DNA from: Site-B1 sp963722665
GTDB taxonomy: Bacteria > Bacteroidota > Bacteroidia > Flavobacteriales > Flavobacteriaceae
Assembly: GCA_963722665.1 (NCBI GenBank)
Contig: CAVRNW010000039.1
Coordinates: 62,001 to 126,000, forward strand
Direction of reading: 5' to 3'
DNA length: 64,000 nucleotides
Shown: positions 55,978-64,000 of the stretch, in pieces
How positions within the stretch are numbered: the stretch's first letter is position 1
How the letters are laid out: the number at the start of each line of letters is the position of its first letter
The notes under the pieces: model-generated
Databases searched by the model: none
What the model was told of the DNA's origin: nothing
The model's input: the letters and a program-made list of their open reading frames with translations, nothing else
Made by a program: the position numbers and the translations under genes

Positions 55978-58474
55978 TTAGAAATGAAATCCAAAACTAC
56001 CTGTTACTCCAAATTTTCTGGCATCAGGATTATCAAGATAGTTGCCTCTAAAATTAAAGTCTATCCTAAAGATTTTAAAGATATTACCAACACCAAAACT
56101 GTACTCCCAGTATATTTCATCATCTGGTGACTCATAAACTAACCCCGAAGCATTCAGAGCTTTGTTTTCATCAGAAATAGTTCCCCATGCTCCTCTTATG
56201 CCAACTATTTCCCTTAAATTCAGTTTCCTTAACAATGGAATCCTCGAAAAGAATCGTCCATTAAAATTATGCTCCAAATGTAAAGAGGCATAGGTATCTG
56301 TTACAAATTCATAAAAGTCCAGTTGTGAGAAACTGTTGTATATCGAAAAATAAGACTGATTACCTGGAATAACACTCAATAATCCTAAAGGCACTTCTCC
56401 AAATGTTTTACCAACTTCTAAATTAGAATACAGTCTGCCAAATCCACCTATTTGCCATGGTTGCAAATATGAAAATTGTAGTTTAGTATAATCAAAATCA
56501 CCATTTAGCATATTTTTATCACCCATACTTAGCTGAGCAAACAATCGTGCAAAATCATCATTTGCCGGGTAACGTTCCACACCATAACCGGTCATTTTCC
56601 TTTTCGGAAAATAGGAGATTGACAAGGTTGATTCGTACTGTTTAATTTCTGAGGAGATGCCAGAATCAGAATCAACATCAAAATAATTTAAACTAAACGT
56701 TCGTGAGGCTGATTCTAATGTCCTGTAATTACCTCCTATCCTAAAAATTAAATTTTTAACCGGTTCAATTTCTAAAGTCAAGGTTGATAAATTGATATTT
56801 GTAAGCTTATCATTGCTGCCTGTTCCTACCAAAGCAGATGAGGCAAAGCTCCTTCCTAATACATCAGTCGAAGTTGTTAAACTGGCACCTATTTGTTCTA
56901 CATCTCTTCTGTTTCCTCCAGAGATTATTATTCTGTTCTTCTTGTCAACAAGCCATTTACCGGAGACACCATATTTGAATTTATTGTCCTTAAGTCCATA
57001 GGCTGTAAATCCTTCCAATCGCCAAAGGTCATTTCTGCCAAAGTAGGTCCTTCCTCCTGCCCTAATTCTTATTCCTTCAACATCATTAAATCCAAATGTG
57101 GAAAAGATTGGACCATAGTCAAGAGGCAAGGTATTAAACTCAATATAACCGGACGAAAGAATGCTGCCTAGGTTGTATAATTGCTTGAATTTTTTAACCG
57201 TTTTTAAGGTATCCAACATCTTGTAGACTCCTTTTTCGTCTTGGTTTAAATTTTCTAACCTATTCTTTTTCCAAAAAACATCATCTTGATCGTAAATATC
57301 TGCATTGAAGCTATAAACCTCTTCATCATAGAATTTTGGATCTTTTTTAACATCAAATTCATAATTGTCATACAAGGTTGTTCTTTTACCATAGACACCT
57401 CTGGATCTTTCCTTTTTGTTAAAGGCAAAATCAGACATAAAATAATCGCGTTTTATTAGGAATACCGAATCATTAAGAACTTCAAATTCTTGTTCAATAT
57501 ATATTTCCTTAACCCAGTTAATATTGGCGCTTTTAGAAGCTTGAAGGTTGATTTCCTTCACAGCAAATGTTGTATCAGCAACCCAAAAGTCACCTTTAAA
57601 GGTCAATTCATTTTTTCGTCTTGGGTAATAAATAATATTGTAGCACCATTTGTTATCAATATAAGAGCTGTCTGACAATACATAATTATAGGTATTAATT
57701 CCGGTTTTGGACAATGGGCTCACGAAACTTTTATCAAAGAATTTTAAATAATTGTCATAAACATTATAATCTGAATATAAGTCATCAACAAAATCAATTA
57801 TGGTTTGATTTTGACTAAAACCTGAATTCTTATTACCTTTTAATTCTTCTTTTTCTTTATTGATTGTATTATCTCCATAAACCTTACTCACAGCTTCGTT
57901 CAAGAATATGGGTAAATAAGTTTTTCCGGTGATATTAGATGTATCAACTTCACTAAATATAAATTCCATACCTCTGAACAACTTACTTTTAATTAATGTG
58001 CTATCTATTGTATTGAGGTCAAACTCTACTTTTTCATATTTGTCATATTGATATTGATTGAATTGATTCAATCCATTTTTACGTTTTCGTTCCCAGATCT
58101 TTCTTAAGATATCTATTGCAGGGTTATTCTTTTTTGATTGCTTGCCTGTAATGATAACTATTTCATCCAAGGATTCTATAATCTCATTCAGGACTATTTT
58201 AATATCATAATTGACCTTTCTATACAATTCCAGCTGAACTGTTTCATAGCCAATAAAGGAAATAGATAAAGTATTCCAGGTCTCATCCGATTCCAGATAA
58301 AATCGACCATTTTCATTAGTTATGGTACCGGTTGTAGAGTTTTTAAACAAGACAGAAGCAAAAGCAACAGGTTCATCGTTAATGTCAACAACATAGCCAC
58401 TTACTTTTGTTTGGGCAACTAGATAACAAGTTGAAAATAAGAAAAATACAAGCTAAAAGTAGAAATTTGTTCAT
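55978..58474 (-). CDS. DUF5686-type outer-membrane protein with CarboxypepD_reg-like domain, one +1 frameshift
   Basis: After removing an extra T at 58450-58451 the gene starts at 58474 (NKFLLLA|VFFLFSTCYLVA|QTKVSGYVVD) and has about 831 residues. An N-terminal regulatory-like Ig domain (NDEPVAFASVLFKNSTTGTI, IGYETVQLEL) is followed by the DUF5686 region (ILRKIWERKRKNGLNQFNQY) and a C-terminal barrel ending FGVTGSFGFHF. It is most likely in the outer membrane. Function unknown; it stands alone between the flavoprotein and pdhB. Confidence 0.82.
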
Positions 58475-58477
58475 ATT

Positions 58478-58512
58478 AAAAAAACTTCATCAACAAACTG
58501 TGCTAATGAAGT
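58478..58512 (-). terminator. Terminator of pdhB
   Basis: ACTTCAT-15-base loop-ATGAAGT followed by TTTTTT in minus-strand sense, 25 bases after the pdhB stop. Confidence 0.75.
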
Positions 58513-58536
58513 CTATATAACGCAAAATGTTGCTTT

Positions 58537-59514
58537 TTATTTATACATTACTTTCTTTACCGCTTTAATAACATCATTACTGTTAGGTAACCATTCTGCT
58601 AATAAAACCGGAGAGTAAGGTGCAGGTGTATCAGCTGTGTTTATTTTTACAACTGGTGCATCCAAATAATCAAAGGCTTCAGATTGAACTAAATAAGTAA
58701 TTTCTGTTGAAACATTTCCAAAAGGCCAGGCTTCTTCTAAAACCACCAATCTGTTTGTTTTTTTAACCGATTTTACAATCGCTTCCCGATCCATTGGGCG
58801 AACTGTACGAAGGTCAATTATTTCACAAGAAATTCCTTCCTTTGCTAATTCATCAGCTGCTTTATAAGCTTCTTTAATTATTTTACCAAAAGAAACAATA
58901 GTCACATCTGTACCTTCTCTTTTTATTTCAGCCACACCAATTGGGATAGTATATTCTCCTTCAGGAACTTCTCCTTTATCACCGTACATTTGTTCACTTT
59001 CCATAAAAATTACCGGATCATCATCACGAATTGCGGATTTTAAAAGCCCTTTCGCATCATAAGGATTTGACGGTACAACAACCTTTAGTCCGGGTGTATT
59101 GGCAAACCAACTTTCAAAAGCCTGAGAGTGTGTGGCAGCCAATTGACCCGCTGATCCTGTAGGACCTCTAAATACTATCGGACATTTAAATTGTCCACCG
59201 GACATTTGTCTGATCTTCGCAGCGTTATTTATGATTTGATCAATTCCAACAAGTGAAAAGTTAAAGGTCATATATTCAACAATTGGTCTGTTCCCTGTCA
59301 TTGTAGAACCTACAGCGATACCTGCAAAACCGAGCTCTGCAATAGGAGTATCAATCACACGCTTTGCGCCAAATTCATCCAGCATTCCTTTAGACGCTTT
59401 GTAAGCACCATTATATTCTGCAACTTCCTCGCCCATTAAATAAACACTTTCATCCCTTCGCATTTCTTCGCTCATGGCCTCACAAATTGCTTCTCTAAAT
59501 TGAATAGTCTTCAT
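58537..59514 (-). CDS. pdhB: Pyruvate dehydrogenase E1 component, beta subunit
   Basis: A 325-residue ThDP-enzyme subunit with FREAICEAMSEEMRRDESVY, MGEEVAEYNGAYKASKGMLD, RVIDTPIAELGFAGIAVG and GPTGSAGQLAATHSQAFESW. The alpha subunit and E2 are not in the window. It is read divergently from etfBA, with a 196-base gap that must hold both promoters. Confidence 0.94.
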   Translation of the reverse strand: MKTIQFREAICEAMSEEMRRDESVYLMGEEVAEYNGAYKASKGMLDEFGAKRVIDTPIAELGFAGIAVGSTMTGNRPIVEYMTFNFSLVGIDQIINNAAKIRQMSGGQFKCPIVFRGPTGSAGQLAATHSQAFESWFANTPGLKVVVPSNPYDAKGLLKSAIRDDDPVIFMESEQMYGDKGEVPEGEYTIPIGVAEIKREGTDVTIVSFGKIIKEAYKAADELAKEGISCEIIDLRTVRPMDREAIVKSVKKTNRLVVLEEAWPFGNVSTEITYLVQSEAFDYLDAPVVKINTADTPAPYSPVLLAEWLPNSNDVIKAVKKVMYK

Positions 59515-59710
59515 CTATTTTGTTTTTAATGAACAGCAAAAATAACAATAAAAAGACAACAATCTTAAAAAGAAATGTTTAAAATTTATTATGCGTGCAT
59601 AGGAAATTTAGATTAAATTAGTTATCTTCGTGATCTTAAAATTCAATACATTTATTAAAGATTTAAATAGGTTAATTCAACCAAAAAAAATAAGATAAAA
59701 ACTAGAAAAA

Positions 59711-60457
59711 ATGAAAATATTAGTTTGTATAAGTCATGTTCCTGACACAACATCCAAGATCAATTTTTCTGATGGGGATACAAAATTTGATGCTACCGGC
59801 GTACAATTCGTGATCAACCCAAATGATGAATTCGGGCTTACCAGAGCCATGTGGTTCAAGGAAAAACAAGGAGCAACTGTTGATGTTGTTAATGTTGGAA
59901 CCGCAGAAACAGAACCAACCTTACGAAAAGCCCTTGCCATTGGAGCTGATGCAGCTATAAGAGTGAATACTCCTGCAACTGATGGTTTTTCTGTTGCCAA
60001 GCAATTGGCAAGAGTTGTAAAAGATGGCAGTTATGATCTTATAATTGCAGGTCGTGAATCAATAGATTACAACGGCGGAATGGTTCCAGGTATGGTAGCT
60101 GCTATGACCAACTCAAATTTTGTAACTAATTGTATTGGTTTAGAAGTGGAAGGAAATAATGCGACCGTTTCCAGAGAAATTGATGGCGGAAAAGAAATAG
60201 TTTCTACGTCATTACCTTTGGTCATAGGTGGTCAAAAAGGTCTGGTGGAAGAAAGTGATTTGCGCATACCTAATATGAGAGGGATCATGATGGCCAGGCA
60301 AAAACCTCTGACAGTTTTAGATCCAGTTGAATCTAATACTGAAACAAGTTCAGTAAAGTTTGAAAAACCTGTTGCTAAAGGAGCGGTTAAACTAATTAGC
60401 GCAGATAATATAGATGAATTGGTAAACTTGCTTCACAATGAGGCTAAAGTAATTTAG
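59711..60457 (+). CDS. etfB: Electron transfer flavoprotein beta subunit
   Basis: A 248-residue subunit carrying AMP. Motifs: KILVCISHVPDTTSKINFSD, NPNDEFGLTRAMWFKE, and AGRESIDYNGGMVPGMVAAM. The family motif VEESDLRIPNMRGIMMARQK is present near the end. It works with etfA in passing electrons from acyl-CoA dehydrogenases to the quinone pool. Confidence 0.94.
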   Translation: MKILVCISHVPDTTSKINFSDGDTKFDATGVQFVINPNDEFGLTRAMWFKEKQGATVDVVNVGTAETEPTLRKALAIGADAAIRVNTPATDGFSVAKQLARVVKDGSYDLIIAGRESIDYNGGMVPGMVAAMTNSNFVTNCIGLEVEGNNATVSREIDGGKEIVSTSLPLVIGGQKGLVEESDLRIPNMRGIMMARQKPLTVLDPVESNTETSSVKFEKPVAKGAVKLISADNIDELVNLLHNEAKVI

Positions 60458-60522
60458 TCTGCGACTAAATTCTCCCAAACTTAAATTGGGATCTTTTTAA
60501 AATTAACAAAAAGTTTAATGAG

Positions 60523-60542
60523 ATTTCCACCTTAGTGGGAAT
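60523..60542. repeat. Short palindrome ATTTCCAC-CTTA-GTGGGAAT between etfB and etfA
   Basis: An 8-bp stem with one G:T-like mismatch in the 102-base gap, resembling the palindromes at 6061 and 30309. It is followed by GACAAAAC, as in other copies. Confidence 0.6.
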
Positions 60543-60559
60543 GACAAAACAAAAAAATT

Positions 60560-61522
60560 ATGTCAGTTTTAGTATATACAGAATCAGATCAAGGAAAATT
60601 CAAGAAAGTCGCTTTAGAAGTTGCTTCTTATGCCAAAGCCATTGCAAATCAGTTGGGTACAACAACAATAGCTATAACGATCAATGCCAGTGATACAACA
60701 GAATTGGGAAAATATGGCATCGATAAGGTGCTGAAAGTCTCTAATCCAAAGTTAGACTCTTATAATGCCAACTCATATGCCAATATAATTAAACAAGCAG
60801 CAGAGAAAGAAGGTTCAAAAGTTGTTGTAGTAAGTTCAAGTATTAACAGTAAATATTTATCTCCTATTTTGGCAGTTGGATTAAACGCAGGACTGGTTTC
60901 AAACGTCGTTACTTTACCAATAAGCACATCTCCATTTACGGTTAAAAGAACATCTTTTACCAATAAAGCTTATGAACATTGCCAAATAAACACAGATATC
61001 AAGATCGTAGCCTTATCATCAAATGCATTTGGGCTAGTTGAAAGTGCGGCATCAGCCGCGTCTGAAGACTTTTCCCCAGCTATTCCTGATTCCGGTGTAA
61101 CCGTTAAATCTGTTGATAAAGCTACAGATAAAGTAACTATAGCCGATGCAGAAATAGTAGTATCAGCCGGAAGGGGCTTGAAAGGGCCTGAAAATTGGGG
61201 CATGATTGAAGAATTAGCCGATGTTCTTGGAGCTGCCACAGCCTGTTCAAAACCAGTTTCAGATCTGGGCTGGAGACCTCATAGTGAACATGTAGGCCAA
61301 ACAGGTAAACCAGTGGCTTGTGGATTGTATATTGCCATTGGAATTTCTGGCGCCATACAACATTTAGCCGGCGTTAGTGCATCAAAAGTAAAGGTCGTTA
61401 TTAATACAGACCCTGAAGCACCTTTCTTTAAAGCTGCTGATTACGGTATTGTAGGTGATGCCTTTGAAGTAGTGCCGAAGCTAATTGAAAAATTAAAGGA
61501 ATTTAAACTTCAGAACGCATAA
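60560..61522 (+). CDS. etfA: Electron transfer flavoprotein alpha subunit
   Basis: A 320-residue FAD-binding subunit. FAD motifs are VVSAGRGLKGPENWGMIEEL, DLGWRPHSEHVGQTGKPVA (with the semiquinone-stabilising region) and YIAIGISGAIQHLAGVSAS, ending NTDPEAPFFKAADYGIVGD. It follows etfB after a palindrome-containing gap. Confidence 0.95.
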   Translation: MSVLVYTESDQGKFKKVALEVASYAKAIANQLGTTTIAITINASDTTELGKYGIDKVLKVSNPKLDSYNANSYANIIKQAAEKEGSKVVVVSSSINSKYLSPILAVGLNAGLVSNVVTLPISTSPFTVKRTSFTNKAYEHCQINTDIKIVALSSNAFGLVESAASAASEDFSPAIPDSGVTVKSVDKATDKVTIADAEIVVSAGRGLKGPENWGMIEELADVLGAATACSKPVSDLGWRPHSEHVGQTGKPVACGLYIAIGISGAIQHLAGVSASKVKVVINTDPEAPFFKAADYGIVGDAFEVVPKLIEKLKEFKLQNA

Positions 61523-61690
61523 TTTTTTTTAAATTGTACTAATAATAGTAGGATTGTTTTACTTTCTTTACCTTGGATTATCTATCATTTAATTAGTTAC
61601 ACCAAATGATTTGTGATCTATATCAAATTAGAATTAATTATAATTAGTTTTGGTAAAGTCTAAATTTAAACAGTCTTTTGTGGGTAAATT

Positions 61691-62305
61691 ATGAGTTTAG
61701 TAAAACTTAATATAAAGGGAATTTCTTATAGTCAAACACAAAATGGTGCCTATGCACTTATTTTGAATGAAGTTGATGGTGATAGAAAACTGCCAATCGT
61801 AATTGGAGCATTCGAAGCTCAATCAATTGCCATAGCGCTTGAAAAGGAAATTAGACCTCCACGACCATTGACCCATGATCTTTTTAAAAATTTTGCCGAT
61901 AGGTTTGATATTGTTGTTAAGCAGGTAATTATTCATAAATTGGTTGATGGCGTTTTTTATTCAAGTTTAATTTGTGAACGTGATAAAATAGAAGAAATTA
62001 TTGACGCCAGGACCAGTGATGCCATAGCCTTGGCCTTACGATTTCAGGCACCTATTTTTACCTATAAAAATATCCTTGATAAAGCCGGTATTTATTTAAA
62101 GGTGAATCCAAGTAAGGACGAGGATACGGCTGAAGATGGTATTTTAGTGGATGAATTAATTGTCGATGAACCTGCTAAAGATAAGCCTAAAGAAAACTAC
62201 ACCAATAAAAGTTTAAAAGAGCTGCATAAATTACTTGAAACAGCAGTATTGAACGAAGATTACGAGACAGCAGCAAAAATTCGGGATGAGATCTCGAAAC
62301 GATAA
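61691..62305 (+). CDS. Bifunctional nuclease-family protein (DUF151 plus UVR motif)
   Basis: A 204-residue protein. The N-terminal DUF151 domain has LNEVDGDRKLPIVIGAFEAQ, RPPRPLTHDLFKNFADRF and RTSDAIALALRFQAPIF. The C-terminal UVR helix pair reads LETAVLNEDYETAAKIRDEI. The bifunctional-nuclease label comes from the plant member; bacterial function is not settled. It is 12 bases upstream of the nucleoside transporter, which suggests a nucleotide-related role. Confidence 0.88.
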   Translation: MSLVKLNIKGISYSQTQNGAYALILNEVDGDRKLPIVIGAFEAQSIAIALEKEIRPPRPLTHDLFKNFADRFDIVVKQVIIHKLVDGVFYSSLICERDKIEEIIDARTSDAIALALRFQAPIFTYKNILDKAGIYLKVNPSKDEDTAEDGILVDELIVDEPAKDKPKENYTNKSLKELHKLLETAVLNEDYETAAKIRDEISKR

Positions 62306-62317
62306 CATCTTTTCAAT

Positions 62318-63715
62318 ATGAAAAAAATCACTTTAGCTATTGCAGCTATTTTTTTTGGAATCACTTCATCTGTCGCTCAAGAAACAATAAATTCTATCAC
62401 ACCAAGCCAAGGGTTCTCATTAAACAGCCTTTTAAGAGGTGCTTTGGGAATGATCGTATTGCTAACGCTTTCTTATTTACTTAGTAAAAACAGAAAAGCA
62501 ATAAACTGGAGGACTGTTGGATTTGGTTTATTAGCTCAGGTTACATTAGCCATAGGAGTTCTAAAAGTGCCTTTTATACAAAGTATATTTGAGTTTGTTG
62601 GTGGTATATTCGTATCCATTCTTGATTTCACAATGGCTGGAACAAAATTCCTTTTTGCATCCTTTGTTACAGGACAGATTGAAAATGCATTAATGACATT
62701 TGCTGTTTCAATTTTACCAACCATTATATTCTTTTCAGCACTTACCTCAGTACTATTTTATTTAGGGATCATCCAAAAAGTCGTCAAAGGATTAGCGTGG
62801 CTTTTAACCAAAGCTTTACAAATATCAGGAGCTGAAAGTTTAAGTGTTGCAGGAAATATTTTTCTTGGCCAAACAGAATCGCCATTAATGATCAAAGCTT
62901 ATCTGGAAAAAATGACAAAATCTGAGATATTACTGGTCATGGTGGGTGGCATGGCTACAGTTGCCGGAGGAGTCTTGGCAGCATATATTGGATTTCTTGG
63001 AGGAGATGATGAAGTACTCAGAATATTCTATGCAAAGCATTTATTGACTGCTTCAGTTATGGCTGCACCAGGTGCTATTGTTATTTCAAAAATGCTTTAT
63101 CCTGAAGAAGAAAAAATTGAATCAGACATTGTGATCTCACACGATAATATTGGATCAAATATTTTAGATGCTATTGCCAATGGAACGACCGAAGGTCTTA
63201 AACTGGCAGTTAACGTAGGTGCTATGTTATTGGTCTTCTTAGCTTTTATTGCCATGATCAATGGAATTTTAGGATGGATTGGTGATTTTACAACGCTTAA
63301 CGATTGGGTCTTAAACAATACCGCATACACAAAACTTTCCTTGGAATTCATTCTTGGGTATTTATTTGCGCCTCTTATGTGGTTAATAGGTGTCGCTGCC
63401 GAAGATATGGCTTTAATGGGACAGCTTTTAGGAATTAAATTAGCAGCCAGTGAATTTGTTGGGTATATTCAATTGGCAGAACTAAAAAATGTAGCAAGCG
63501 TGACACACTTAAACTATGAAAAATCAATTATTATGGCCACTTATATGCTATGTGGGTTTGCTAATTTTGCTTCTATCGGCATTCAAATTGGCGGCATAGG
63601 CTCTTTGGCTCCGGGACAACGTAAAACTTTGTCTGAATTTGGTTTACGAGCCCTCATAGGTGGCACAGTGGCATCACTATTATCTGCTACCATTGCAGGC
63701 ATGATCATTGGATAA
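62318..63715 (+). CDS. nupC: Concentrative nucleoside transporter (NupC/CNT family)
   Basis: A 465-residue inner-membrane transporter with an extra N-terminal signal-like helix (KKITLAIAAIFFGITSSVA|Q). Core motifs: AGNIFLGQTESPLMIKAYLE (nucleoside site), MVGGMATVAGGVLAAYIGFL, and LCGFANFASIGIQIGGIGSL. About ten membrane segments. Sodium- or proton-driven import of nucleosides is the known role. Confidence 0.93.
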   Translation: MKKITLAIAAIFFGITSSVAQETINSITPSQGFSLNSLLRGALGMIVLLTLSYLLSKNRKAINWRTVGFGLLAQVTLAIGVLKVPFIQSIFEFVGGIFVSILDFTMAGTKFLFASFVTGQIENALMTFAVSILPTIIFFSALTSVLFYLGIIQKVVKGLAWLLTKALQISGAESLSVAGNIFLGQTESPLMIKAYLEKMTKSEILLVMVGGMATVAGGVLAAYIGFLGGDDEVLRIFYAKHLLTASVMAAPGAIVISKMLYPEEEKIESDIVISHDNIGSNILDAIANGTTEGLKLAVNVGAMLLVFLAFIAMINGILGWIGDFTTLNDWVLNNTAYTKLSLEFILGYLFAPLMWLIGVAAEDMALMGQLLGIKLAASEFVGYIQLAELKNVASVTHLNYEKSIIMATYMLCGFANFASIGIQIGGIGSLAPGQRKTLSEFGLRALIGGTVASLLSATIAGMIIG

Positions 63716-63756
63716 TACAGACGAAGGTTAAAAGGTGAAAGCTAAAAGTCTATAGA

Positions 63757-64000
63757 ATGAGAAATTTTAGAAAGCTTGAAATTTGGATTGACTCTAGAAA
63801 TCTTGTTAAAGAAATTTATAACCTAACTTCAACTCTGCCAGATTCAGAAAAATTCGGATTGATTTCTCAAATGAATAGATGCTCGATATCTATTCCTTCA
63901 AACATTGCCGAAGGATCTTCAAAAGATTCGCAAAAGGATTTTATAAGATTTCTTCAGATTAGTTTAGGCTCAACCTATGAATTAGAAACTCAGTTAATTT
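63757..64000 (+). CDS. Four-helix-bundle protein (23S rRNA intervening-sequence family), partial
   Basis: The first 81 residues of an open frame running off the window. It starts MRNFRKLEIWIDSRNLVKEI and has the family signatures MNRCSISIPSNIAEGSS and DFIRFLQISLGSTYELETQL. The family forms pentameric four-helix bundles, often encoded in 23S rRNA insertions or, in Bacteroidota, as solitary intergenic genes. Its role is unknown. A probable remnant of a related gene is at 794-886. Confidence 0.88.
   Translation, partial: MRNFRKLEIWIDSRNLVKEIYNLTSTLPDSEKFGLISQMNRCSISIPSNIAEGSSKDSQKDFIRFLQISLGSTYELETQLI

Noticed and set aside
1..64000. tRNA or rRNA genes, CRISPR arrays, transposases, prophage
   Set aside because: None recognised on reading; a dedicated tRNA/CRISPR scan was not possible here.

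Overview
The window reads as a chromosome segment of a marine-type member of the Bacteroidota, most likely family Flavobacteriaceae. Supporting signs are the low GC content, A/T-rich start regions without Shine-Dalgarno sequences, promoter boxes of the TTTG / TAnnTTTG type, a type IX secretion sorting domain, a GLPGLI-family protein beside a TonB-type barrel, and an ornithine transcarbamylase of the Bacteroidetes/Xanthomonas N-acyl type. I see no rRNA, tRNA, CRISPR array, transposase or phage module. Species cannot be told from the sequence alone.

Layout. 1-6.4 kb (minus strand) is a methionine operon, metY-metX-metZ-cysH-metH1-metH2, behind a SAM-I riboswitch; metH is split in two and a four-helix-bundle gene remnant sits in the split. 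6.5-8.0 kb is a conserved protein of unknown function. 8.2-10.5 kb (plus) is leuA-leuB. 10.6-14.1 kb is accessory: a DUF6064 fragment, a T9SS-secreted cohesin-like protein, a truncated esterase fused to a dockerin-like fragment, and a CotH-like protein. 14.1-15.4 kb is a two-gene ThrE-type exporter. 15.4-24.5 kb (minus) is an arginine operon, GNAT-argG-argC-proC-argD-argF'-argB-argE-argH; its 435-bp leader carries two small ORFs ending in arginine codons, a candidate attenuator. 24.9-38.2 kb (minus) holds gapN, ilvC-ilvN-ilvB-ilvD and gltD-gltB. 38.6-41.3 kb (plus) is a porin-glnK-amt ammonium module. 41.4-42.8 kb is metK behind a structured leader RNA. 42.9-48.3 kb has a zinc-ribbon protein, a TonB-type barrel with a GLPGLI protein, and a deoxynucleoside kinase. 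48.3-51.4 kb has membrane and soluble pyrophosphatases. 51.6-55.9 kb has a lipoprotein followed by a lipid-modification group (methyltransferase, desaturase, flavoprotein reductase). 56-64 kb has a DUF5686 outer-membrane protein, pdhB, etfBA, a bifunctional nuclease, a nucleoside transporter and a four-helix-bundle gene cut by the window edge.

The genes are mostly amino-acid biosynthesis (Met, Leu, Ile/Val, Arg, Glu) and nitrogen assimilation, with two or three RNA-level regulatory devices: SAM-I on the met operon, an unassigned structured RNA on metK, and a candidate arginine attenuator.

Caution for the reader: at least 21 single-base frameshifts interrupt 14 otherwise ordinary genes, including metK, leuB, argF, argH and argE. 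Every one but one (amt) is repaired by removing one base, and they are not in long homopolymers. Lengths become exact multiples of three after repair. I treat these as residual insertion-type sequencing errors, not gene decay, and give repaired gene extents. They cluster at roughly 1-2, 8-19, 38.7-42, 51.5-53.6 and 58.4 kb.
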